From NCBI GenBank assembly GCA_005784505.1, contig VCAZ01000032.1, positions 3,425,111-3,489,110 on the forward strand: a stretch of DNA of 64,000 nt, written 5' to 3'. Below are positions 10,831 to 62,400 of this stretch, in pieces. Below the pieces are notes generated by a model. That model saw only the letters and a list, made by a program, of their open reading frames with translations. It had not been told where the DNA came from and ran no database searches. The position numbers and the translations under genes are program-made. This DNA comes from Bagarius yarrelli. Taxonomy: Eukaryota > Chordata > Actinopteri > Siluriformes > Sisoridae. Each line of letters starts with the position of its first letter. The stretch's first letter is position 1.

Positions 10831-11953
10831 AAGGTTTGTTATTCATTCTCTTCATTAAGATGATTCTACCCCTAATGTCAACCTAAAAAGCTAAAAGTTT
10901 TCCAGATACACAATGAGACGGAGAGAGAAGAGACAGATGCAGAACAGGAAATTATGGAAAGTGAGGTAGACGAGGAGAAAAAGCAAGACATTTTTGGTTA
11001 AAATTCAATAGACATATGTAATGATGATGTTCTACAATAAAGTCTCAAATGATTACAGTGTTCCGTCTGCTGTTTTAAGTGTATTTTTGTAACAATTAGA
11101 TCATTTGTATTAACAAGCACCCACCCCCTTAGTGCCTCTTTTTTAGATTTGAGTCACTGCCCCTCAAAATGTCTGTGCATGGCCCTGAACTCAGGATTTG
11201 AACTGTTTGCACCACCAGGTTACTAGAATTCCTCCACACCAAACTCAGGTTGTGTCCTTTAACATTAACATAAATCGAAGAGGCTGAAACAGAACCCAAA
11301 GCTACAGCCCCATTCTCCATCCCACTGAACCGCCCTGCTGCCTCTCTGCTATTAAGGTAGACGATGTTCTCCTGGCATCCACTAAACCCCGATTCATCCA
11401 TCACCCTGCCAGTGAAGCAATGAGGCGTGATTCATCACCCCAGAGAAGATGTTTCCACTGTTCCACTGAGTCCGGACGCCAGTAATGCAGCGTTACACTC
11501 TGCATTGCTCATAGGCTCGTGAGCACACTTCTCAGCTCCAGATGGACAATTCTGTCGCTGATGGTGTTTCCAGGCGCATTACTGAGAGTGAAGATTTGCT
11601 GATTTTGGTTTATTCTCTATAGGTTATATGAAGATGCTCAAAGGAGCCCCGCCCCCTTTCTAACCGAGCTGTTTTCCCTGTCACGTGACCCCCAAAAAGG
11701 GGGGGAAAATTCACTCGATCGCGCATCATTATTACTCGTAATATAACCACAGTCGGAGGCACGAGGCTTTTCTTTCCTAAAACATCCGGGTTTTGGGCGC
11801 AATGCGCAGTCGCGGCGCTGCAGCCAATTCTGCGAGCTGAGAGCAGAGAGAGAGAGAGATAGAGAGAGAGAGACGCAGCGGGACGCCGACTTAGCCAAGC
11901 TTTAGACAGAGGCACCTGAATTAAAAAAAATATCTCAAATCAACGTCAAAGAC

Positions 11954-11986
11954 ATGGACATGGACAGGGAAGAGAACGCGCCCTAA
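11954..11986 (+). promoter_or_regulatory. uORF 1 in the stxbp5 leader
   Basis: A 10-codon upstream open frame (MDMDREENAP, stop) lies 146 nt before the main ATG. It applies only if transcription starts upstream of it, which the promoter motifs suggest. Confidence 0.45.
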
Positions 11987-11987
11987 A

Positions 11988-12059
11988 ATGTCCGATTTAA
12001 ATCCAGCGACGCGAGCGAAAGCAGCTTCCCCTCCCCTCCTCCCTCATCTTTTACCCTAA
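11988..12059 (+). promoter_or_regulatory. uORF 2 in the stxbp5 leader
   Basis: A 23-codon frame starts one base after the uORF 1 stop codon and ends 73 nt before the main ATG. Such spacing allows reinitiation, so it could damp or tune translation. Use is inferred. Confidence 0.45.
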
Positions 12060-12132
12060 ACCCGCTGTTCTCGTCTCAGGTGCTTCATCCTTCTTGACGC
12101 AGTCGGACTAAACTCGGGAAGACAAAAACAAA

Positions 12133-53962
<41,830 letters not shown>

Positions 53963-54332
53963 TTGTAGTCCAGCCCCACAAATACAAAGGAACTTGACTG
54001 CTTTCTTAGAAAGTATCATCTTTTCTCTTGTCCTTCCTTCTTCCTTCCTTCCTTACTTCCTTTGTCCTTTATCTCTTTTCTCCTGGACCAATGGGATCCT
54101 TCCTTTTATTCCTGGCACAATGTTAAATACTGTGTGGACCCCGGTCCTGCATTTGAAATTGGTGTGCGTGTGTGTGTGTGTGTGCGTGTTAGATGGACTA
54201 CATGTCAAAACCAGACAGCCATCGTCTGCTTCTGTTTGTTTTGTCTGTTTGTTTGTCCTTCCCCTCCCCCGCTCTTTCTGAGGCAATTTTTTTTTAAAGC
54301 CTCTAAAAATTTCCTCACATTCGTTATAAACA

Positions 54333-54338
54333 AATAAA
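54333..54338 (+). terminator. Proximal stxbp5 poly(A) signal candidate
   Basis: AATAAA 371 nt after the stop, in ACAAATAAAAGAG context. It would give a short 3' UTR. Confidence 0.5.
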
Positions 54339-55029
54339 AGAGCCATTATAAAAAACAAGACAGTGGGAAAAATGATCTATACTTAATTCTATATAAAACG
54401 AAACTATTGAACTTATCAAAGCCGTTTTCGTTAGGACACATCTGGAGGAGCACATGTCCAGAGGAGCCATTCACAGGAAGTGATGTCACTTTCATAGAGG
54501 AGATAGACCTAATAACCGAGAGTCAGCCTTACTTCCTTTAAGCCATTTCTCTGATTATTTGTGCTTCTCTAAATTTATTTATTTCTGTATTCGTTTTTTT
54601 TTAATAGTCAGAATAATATATTTTATTTCGGATTCGTTTTTTTTTTATTTATATTCGTGTTACGTGATTTTATATCAGCACAATAATACTTTACATTAAA
54701 GTACCATCTCGAACAGGTTTATAATTAGTTTAGTTAGCAAGGAGAACAAAATTGGGCATTGACTAATTATATACCTAATTATTATAACTATTCTTTTTTT
54801 TTTTTTAATTTAGATGGTATTTTTATGTGCCCGGATATCTAGTACAGAAAAGGGCTGATGCGAAGTTTTGAGAAAAAAAAAAAGGGCTGAGAAATTACCA
54901 TTACCGTTACTTACATGAATCACATGACCAAGTCATACTGGGAAGAAAAAAAAGTCGAAATTACGAGAATAAAGTCGTAGGTATGTAAATAGGCAAATGC
55001 TTATTGGCTGCTGTGGGGATGCCCTGCAT

Positions 55030-55064
<35 letters not shown>

Positions 55065-55983
55065 GTGTGTTCATCACTTATATTAACACACTAACAGATG
55101 ACCTTTTTAACAGGAGGATTTAAGGATGTCTGTTTACTAATTATACCTTAAACTTAAAATCCTTTAATTTTTTTTTTTAAACAACCAAACATTTCGCAAA
55201 ATTCTGTGATGCCATTTCAACATTGTTATTTTATTGCCGTAATTCCGACTTCATTCTTGTAATTTTTTATTTTGTTCTTAAAGTATGACGACTTTGATCT
55301 CGTAATTTCATTATTTATTTTTAAGGTGGCACTCAAACCCTATGGTAAAAAAGTCTTTTTTAAATTATTTAATCTTATAGTTTCCGAGCACTTGTGTGTG
55401 TATCTTTTCTTAACTCTAAATTCGAGCTCTAGTATGAAACAAGTGAGCACTTAAACCACATCGATGCAAAAAAAAAAGGGGCGAGTGTTAAAGAAGAAAT
55501 AAATCACGAGTGTTTTTGGGGGGTTTGTGGTCGGTCACAGTAAATATACTGTATATCTACAACAGCCAAACACGGCGTTCATTTCCTTCCTGTTCATCGC
55601 CGTTAGGTTCCCAAGGTGCTGGATTTCAATCAGTGACGCAAACGTTTTCGTACGCAGCCCGGCCCACCAGACTCTTTACGGTTCACATCGCTTCAGGATG
55701 TGGATCTGTTACGTTAAAAAAAAAAAGCCATACAAGCGACTTATTTATTTATTTATTTTTGTGGGAAGGTATTATATTATATTATATATCAGAAGCAATC
55801 GGATAGGAAAACATTGTTAAGTTTTCCCTTAAACTGTAATTTAATCATTACTTCATTAATTAAGGATTTTTGTGCGAGGACATTGCTGCTATACGTGTTT
55901 GTACATAAGACGTCTTTTCTCTGTCCCGAGCGATATAGTACTTGTCCTTTAACTTTTTAGCCCCAAGTTTTTTTTGGCCATCG

Positions 55984-55993
55984 TGTAAATAAA
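55984..55993 (+). promoter_or_regulatory. Pumilio-type site overlapping AATAAA
   Basis: TGTAAATAAA contains TGTANATA (Pumilio recognition consensus) overlapping a poly(A) hexamer. Use is inferred. Confidence 0.3.
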
Positions 55994-56152
55994 CAAGTCT
56001 GACAATCCAGGACCGCAAATTCGAAGAGCGAGTGTGAGGACGTGTGAGGACGTTTCGCCATAATGTATGTTGTTAAATGCCAAAGATTGTTTTCGATTGA
56101 TTTTATTTATACTTTGAGTTAGTCTGTTTGTTCACTGTGTTAATGAGGTCGT

Positions 56153-56285
56153 ATCTGTGGTAGATCAGTGGTTCTGGTGTTAAACTGCTGATCAAATGGT
56201 TGTTAGTTCATTTCCCACCACCAAGCTGCCCCTTAAGGTTGGGCGCCTGAGCGAAACCCTTAAATCTTTTACTGCTTGGTAAGAA
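56153..56285 (+). mobile_element. SINE copy in proposed 3' UTR
   Basis: GTAGATCAGTGGTTCTGGTG, AGTTCATTTCCCACCACC and CAAGCTGCCCCTTAAGG; diverged. Confidence 0.75.
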
Positions 56286-56349
56286 CCTTCCAGAGAGTCA
56301 CTGTGGTTGCTGCTGCATCCAAAGCGAATGTGGTAGCTTCAGGACTAAC

Positions 56350-56468
56350 TAATGTGTTGGACTGCTTATTTGGTAGATTGTGGGTTCAATTCTCAGCATT
56401 ACTAAGCTGCTACTTGAGCTGGGCCCCTGAGCAAGGGCCTTAACCCAATCTGAATAACTGAATAATTC
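56350..56468 (+). mobile_element. SINE copy in proposed 3' UTR
   Basis: TGTGTTGGACTGCTTATTTG, GTGGGTTCAATTCTCAGC and GAGCTGGGCCCCTGAGCAAG. Box A end missing. Confidence 0.78.
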
Positions 56469-56569
56469 AGTATACGGAGAAAATAATATCAGTTTTTAAT
56501 TCCATGTCAATATATTTTTAAATATCATTTGGTATAAATTCCTTTTATTTTATTTACTAATTCTAGAAA

Positions 56570-56725
56570 AGTGGTAGCTCAATGGTTAAGATGTTGGCCT
56601 GCAGATTGCACCACCACCACCACCACCACCACCAAGCTGGTAATTGAGCTGGGCCCCTAAGCAAGGCCCTAAACTGCTCAGTTAGATCAATAAAAAAGAG
56701 AAGATAAATGTAAGTCGGCAGCTTG
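56570..56725 (+). mobile_element. SINE copy with CCA expansion
   Basis: GTGGTAGCTCAATGGTTAAG (box A), then box B is replaced by an expanded (CAC)n run at 56607-56633, then GAGCTGGGCCCCTAAGC and ATGTAAGTCG. Confidence 0.8.
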
Positions 56726-56963
56726 GTGGAAAAAATATGGATAAAATGTACAATAAGCTGATGTTTAAAACTTGTCTGTTCTATTTCTAAGCTGTCTTTG
56801 ATTTATTGGCTACCAGCTGGAAGATCACATGATCAGTCAATCGATGATTGTTTTCTAATCTAAGCGAATTGTTTTTTTGGAAGTGTGTCGTTGTTGTTTA
56901 ACATGTTAGCGTGAACATCTGGATGCGTTCCAGAACCAAAAGTCCACTATGGGGTTGGGGGTT

Positions 56964-57068
56964 GGGGGGGGGGGGGGGGGGGGGGGGGTGTCAGACATGT
57001 TCAATCTGCTCACATTCTTTAATTGACTTCTGAAAAAAAGAAAAAAAAAAAAAAAAAAAAAAAAAAAA
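56964..57068 (+). repeat. Poly-G(25) and poly-A(28) tracts
   Basis: A run of 25 G (56964-56988), preceded by GGGGTTGGGGGTT, and 52 bp later a run of 28 A (57041-57068). The G part can form quadruplexes. Confidence 0.9.
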
Positions 57069-57629
57069 GCGTTATTGTAGATCACCGACGTCCTCAGTTC
57101 CCTCTATCGCTGTCCATCGGTTATATGATGTCTGTCGAGATTTTGAGTAAGTGTGAGACCGTATGTGTGTGTGTCCTCTTCGAACCGGTTGCCAGGTCTT
57201 GACTTCTTTGTTTCCGGTTCTGTCCTTGTCTGGATGTCGATCCAAAAAAAAATAAATAAATAATAATAATAATAATAATAATCCTACCTAACATTGCGAT
57301 GTCTTTCTATGAATTTCCTATCTTCTTTATCTGTTTTATTTTGTTGTTGTTGTTTCGGTTATAATATTGTTCTTCCACCGACTTGTATCTTTAACTAGTA
57401 TACTTCTGTTAAGAAGTGGATCCTTCTTCTCTTTCTCTCTCTCTCTCTCTCGCTCGCTCTCTCTCTCTTTCTCTCCATCCTGATTGTCACAGTTGTCGGT
57501 GGGTTGCAGTATTTTTTCTCATCGTAGCCACTTGTACAGTTTTATGCAAATTTGACATAGATGTTTGTGAATATCTGCTGCCACAAATGATTTAGAATTT
57601 CTGTAGATAGACATGACTGTGCAACAGAA

Positions 57630-57635
57630 AATAAA
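57630..57635 (+). terminator. Distal stxbp5 poly(A) signal candidate
   Basis: AATAAA within CAGAAAATAAAATCC, 21 nt after a Pumilio-like TGTAGATA (57602-57609). It is the best candidate for the long 3' end. Confidence 0.5.
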
Positions 57636-57655
57636 ATCCAATTCAACCCACGTCG

Positions 57656-59154
57656 CTGTATGTTGTGTTATAAAAAATAAAAATTGAACAAAAAAAAAAA
57701 CCATGAGAAGATCCAATCCCAGGAAAGTTGATTGAAAATTTGCTTATAAATTAGCTTCATTCTAATTGGCTGTAAAGAAAGTATCGATACATGTTTATCC
57801 TTTAAATATTCTGCGCTATTTGATCATTTCACAATGTTTAATAGTCAATAATGAAATCAATTGATTGGATTATTTTTAAATAAACAATCGATTTTTATTT
57901 TTCCTCTTATATTATTATTATTATTATTATTATGTACCAGGTCAGTGGTTTTTTTCACTTGTTTAACCAACTTTTGTGATGTTGTGACATCGTCTGTCAT
58001 GTGACATGCCTATTTAATATATGCTTATTAACAGCAACGTATTAGCAGCCTGACATAAAGCTAATTAGCACTCAGCTATCATCAAGTCTTTATTAAACTA
58101 GCTAAATGTCCAAATGTTTTCACAAATAATTTAGAAATTAAAGTTTGGACATTGCTGAGTATTTTACCTCAGTATATAAACACAGTATAGCACTGTTGCT
58201 AACAAATGCTAATGTGAATAGATCCCAGTGCTGAAATTAAAAAAAAAAAAACTTTTAAAGTGACATTTAAAGAACCGACCATTACTGAATTTGGGCCCCT
58301 AGTGAAAGTGAAATTGTTTGAAATGGCTCACACTTTTATTTACCAGGTTGGGGGGAAAAAAAAGCTAAATTATATTTGCAGATTTAGGGAAACAAACACC
58401 TCAAAAACTGTAAAGCATTTGCTGAACACAGATCGGTTTCAGGCCTCATTCGTTTATGAATCTGATACACACCTTAGCGTCTGCCACGTAAACAGACAGA
58501 TCGGATTTTCACCCATCAACGCGAGTTGAACATTATTGAATAAGCGAAGGTGGCACGTCAACTCAAGTGGACACCAACAGCGAGATTTTATATATATATC
58601 TCTATCTATATATCTATGTATATCTTAGAATAACTGTGTATTTTAATATTTTTTTATTTTTGTTAATATTCGGATATAGTCACAAAATCGGAATTGGGCA
58701 TAAAGATCTGCAGTGTAAATAAAGCCTATATTACATACTTATACAAACTAATTTTAAAAAAGGAAGAACGAGTCATTAACTAGTTAGTGACAAAATTCTG
58801 ACAGAGGAGAAAATCCTGTCGCTTTGGGATGTGAAAATAATAAATGCATTTAATAATAGAAGCCAAAATACACAATCATTTTACTGCTCAAACAAAGAAA
58901 TTCTAAAATTGTAACACAGCCATCAGATATTTATTTAAAAGAACTGACGAACACATTATTTCAGTAGAGGAGAGAAAAAAACAACAAAAAGGGTTAAAAT
59001 TACAGGACGCCAGTAACACCGCTTGTATGGTGTGTAAATCAATTCACAACTTATGATACAAAATGTATTAGAAATAACTGAATGTGTGACCTGACCAACA
59101 GGAATACCGGTATGATAGCAGGTTCTATCTACCGACAGCACGAAAGAGAACCGG
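57656..59154. other. Convergent stxbp5-snw1 intergenic region
   Basis: AT-rich, with an ATT trinucleotide run at 57910 and an AT run at 58595. No gene or SINE was recognised. Confidence 0.6.
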
Positions 59155-59160
59155 TTTATT
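59155..59160 (-). terminator. snw1: snw1 poly(A) signal candidate
   Basis: Minus-strand AATAAA (TTTATT on +) 72 nt past the snw1 stop, consistent with the short 3' UTR of this gene in vertebrates. Confidence 0.5.
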
Positions 59161-59232
59161 CCGCTCCTCCTTCTGGAGCGAGCTCGAAAGCTGGGAGTAA
59201 AGTAATAAACCCGCATGTTCTGGCTGTCTCTC

Positions 59233-59425
59233 TCACTCCTTCCTGCGCTTCTTGTCATGATCGTAGTCCTTGGAGCGTCCGGTGGTGGATGGTCTCTTGG
59301 AGCCACCGTGTTGCTTGGCCTCTTCCAAGAATTTGTCCAGACCGAAAGGATCTTCTTCAAACTGGACGGGTCCATCCCGGCGCGGGCCATGATCCGTACC
59401 GGAAAACTCTCGATCAGGGACAAAC
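59233..59425 (-). CDS. snw1: snw1 exon 14 (aa 473-536, stop)
   Basis: Acceptor TTTAAG|GTTTGT, following a run of T on the minus strand. It encodes FVPDREFSGTDHGPRRDGPV, then QFEEDPFGLDKFLEEAKQHG and the basic tail KKRRKE. Confidence 0.97.
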
Positions 59426-62400
59426 CTTAAAAAAAAAAAAAAAAAAGCAGCATGACATAACTTGACTTGCCCAGGAATTAGCATTAGCACAGCGTCTCAC
59501 CGCTGTGTGATTTTCTCTACCTGTTGTTCTGCATGAGAGTGTCCAGGTCATCGCCGTACATATCTTTGCTGGTGTTTTTGCTGGGCCTGTAGATGTTCTG
59601 TGCCATGTCTCTGTTTCTCCCAAAGGGTTGGTCATACACGTTATAGACCTCATCCTCTCCACCTGCAAAACCGCTGTCCATTCCCTAGAAAAAAAAAACA
59701 AAACAAAAAAAAACAACACAGCCATAAGACAGAAAGCTGACAATCAGTAGTACGATTAGCGATAGGCATGATTAATCGATGACAGATAACTGAACGTTAA
59801 GAATTATGTTAATTACGATAAATTTTTTTAATCAGCGTTCAGGACTGGTGGAAAGCAAACAGTTTGATTTCGAGAGAGAAAGAGTGAAACACATGCATGT
59901 GTGTGCGTTTTCCATTTCTTATTTTTATGCGCCAACGCCATCTACTGACGAGAATGATCACAAGGGAGCGTGTAAAACATTTCCCTGATGATCTTCACCA
60001 AAGTGGAGCTAAAGTGATTTACACAGCGTGCCGTGCTGCTACTTAAGCCTGCAATTGAATTGCAACATGCATTTTTTTCAGAAAAGCTGCTGTAAAGTCA
60101 GTCTCTCTAACATGCAAAAAGCACAATAAGTAACGCAAAATCCTGGTCTGTAGTACGGCTACACGATATTAGAAAAAATATAAATATATATTTTTGCGTG
60201 ATATATATTGCAATATAAAAAAAATTCACCAGATGATTTAAACAGCATTTCTTTGGAAAAGAATTTATTTTACGCTTACGGTCATTTTATAAGGAAGTGA
60301 ATCTGCGTAAAATATAATACACAAATTATAATCGTAGATAAATAAAGATATAAATGAAATAAACAGGGTTTTATGTTTCACTGGCGATTCAGACACAGAA
60401 ATGTTATAATCTTCACCCTATAAATGAAGTACATTTATTCTTCGGTAAAGTTATAAAATGTGATCGTTTCTTGCGTCTGAATGCTTTCAACTTGTTTACA
60501 CAGTAACAGACCTTAAAATGATGTGCAAATGTTAAACCTTCACGCGATTATTAAACTTTGCATGTAATCCACAAATCACGTGATTTGATCTGAACTGTGA
60601 TGCAGTCGACTATAATCTCCACTCGGACGTTTCACATCCCGTCACGTGACTATTGCGGATACCCATGTTGCGATTATTCTGAACTGACAATGTGGCTCTA
60701 CTCTGAATAAACCCCTAAACCTGCATTATTTATGTAATTAAACTAAAGACATTAAAGAGAACTGAATAACTTAAATATTATAAGACGTTTTGTGCGGATT
60801 GTGTTATAGAAATGAAAGATTACCCTGCTTTGGTTAAAGAGGCGCTGATCGTACTGAGCTTCGCTGGAGATCCGCTGGTTGGGCTGACCCAGGGCGATCA
60901 GCTCACTGATGTCTCTTTCCTGATCCCTCTGCAGTTTAGACCTGCGGACCAATTCACAACGATGCAACGCTGCTTAAATGCTTTTTTCTATAAGAAATGG
61001 AAAGTAACCAAATAAGGCAATAAAATGTACCGTTTATCAGGTGCTGCTCTGGAGATGTTTCTGTCGTGCTGTCTCTCCTTCCTCCTCTCATGCCGGATCT
61101 CGTCACGCTCCCGAACCTCACCTTCTTCACCGCCTGCAAGAGGACAAGCCGTTGAGCTTTGCGTTCTTGGCGAGTGTAATGTACACAGAAGATGAGAAGT
61201 TTGTACCTTTGTCTCCATGGCTTTTGATACCCGCTCTCCTGTCTCGAGCCATTTTCGCCAGCTCCCTGAGCTTCTCCTCTTTTTTCTCCTTCTCTTTCTG
61301 CGCCATCTTCTTCTCCACCTGAGCTCGCATCTCTACGGCCTCACGCGCCTACACACACATCCTCGCGTGAACAAGCAATTTGTGATAGTTCATCCATCTG
61401 GAAAAAAGGTTTTTAGGAGTGCAGTCTGCCCTCAGTTCAGCAGATCCTACCTTTCTGTCTGCGATGTAGAGCGCCTCGGCTAACTTGGCAAAATTTTCAT
61501 TAATGTGAACTGTCTGCAGTCCTCGTCCGTCAGCAGCCAGACGCTTGTCTAGTGGGATTGTGTAACCCTTAATTAAAAAAAAAGCAACAATTTACTGCCA
61601 TATATTAACACAATTTAATACATTCAGCATTTGCCTACTTTGGTAAACAACTTCTATAACAGTCACAAAGCGGATTGTATCCCTAATATGCAAACCAGTC
61701 CAGGTGCAGAATTAGCGGTTAACGATAAAAATAGTTAACAATAACGTTAATAGCCATAGATAATTATTCTTATTAGGTATAAAGAAATTGTTAAATTAGT
61801 TCAATGTTGGAAACGTTTTTAGTCTTAAAGCTACAGTGCAAACGCTTAAAATCCTGCAACTGCAGTTGTTTGCGGAATTCTCTTGGAAAGTCGACATGAC
61901 TTTTCAGCTAGCAGAATCTAATGTTTTGCGCTGTGTGTGTGGGGGTGAGTTGGGGTCAGTGGATACTGGACTTCGGGATCACAGATTCTACGTACTGAAA
62001 AGTACAACCCGAATAAGAATTTTTAACCAAAGAATTTTATCTGAATAAGTAAGAGATGTCTGGCACTCTTTGATGGCCAACTAAGATAAAGCATTACAAT
62101 AAATAACCAACACCAATCGGCTCATATCACATAAACCACGCAAATTCTCATTTCTGTTCGTCTGCAAGTTGTTCGTCTTAACAACAACCAGCATTGCGTG
62201 ACTGTGTGCTTAGTGTTTATAAGTATCCCCGCATGCGATATAGCAGGGACTCGTTCTTTATCCTTACAGACGTGACGCAGGTTCCCACTATTTTTAAAAA
62301 GTTGACATCTCAAATTTCATTAAGACAAGAATTCATTACTGACTGCAGTTTTAACTTTTTTAGCTGAGCTAGGACATTATTAGGTTAAGAATAAAAAAAG

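Larger units (their letters stand above)
5919..11600. other. adgb-stxbp5 intergenic region
   Basis: No exon was recognised. It holds a 0.64-kb pyrimidine tract (6144-6780), a minisatellite (8510-9015), GT repeats (7805, 9199), SINE copies (9475, 10712) and one copy of a dispersed repeat (7885-8085) that recurs at 36.8 kb. Confidence 0.6.
11640..12132 (+). promoter_or_regulatory. stxbp5: stxbp5 CpG-rich promoter and 5' UTR
   Basis: This is a sharp rise in GC and CpG in an otherwise AT-rich region, directly before the tomosyn start. Visible candidate sites are a GC box GCCCCGCCCC at 11646-11655, an E-box palindrome TCACGTGA at 11681, an ETS-type ACATCCGGG at 11782, and an NRF-1-like GCGCAATGCGC at 11797. 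No TATA box is seen, so this looks like a TATA-less CpG promoter, as expected for a broadly and neuronally expressed gene. The transcription start cannot be fixed from sequence. High CpG continues through exon 1 to about 12430. Confidence 0.7.
53963..57655 (+). other. stxbp5: Proposed stxbp5 3' UTR
   Basis: Long AT-rich stretch after the stop. The first AATAAA is at 54333, a second at 55988 and a distal one at 57630. The block 57530-57640 looks like the dense, gap-free end of a conserved vertebrate 3' UTR, so the long form probably ends near 57650. It includes three SINEs and the poly-G run. No exon is seen. The extent is inference. Confidence 0.5.

Noticed and set aside
59082..59465. 127-codon plus-strand frame
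   Set aside because: Antisense of snw1 exon 14.
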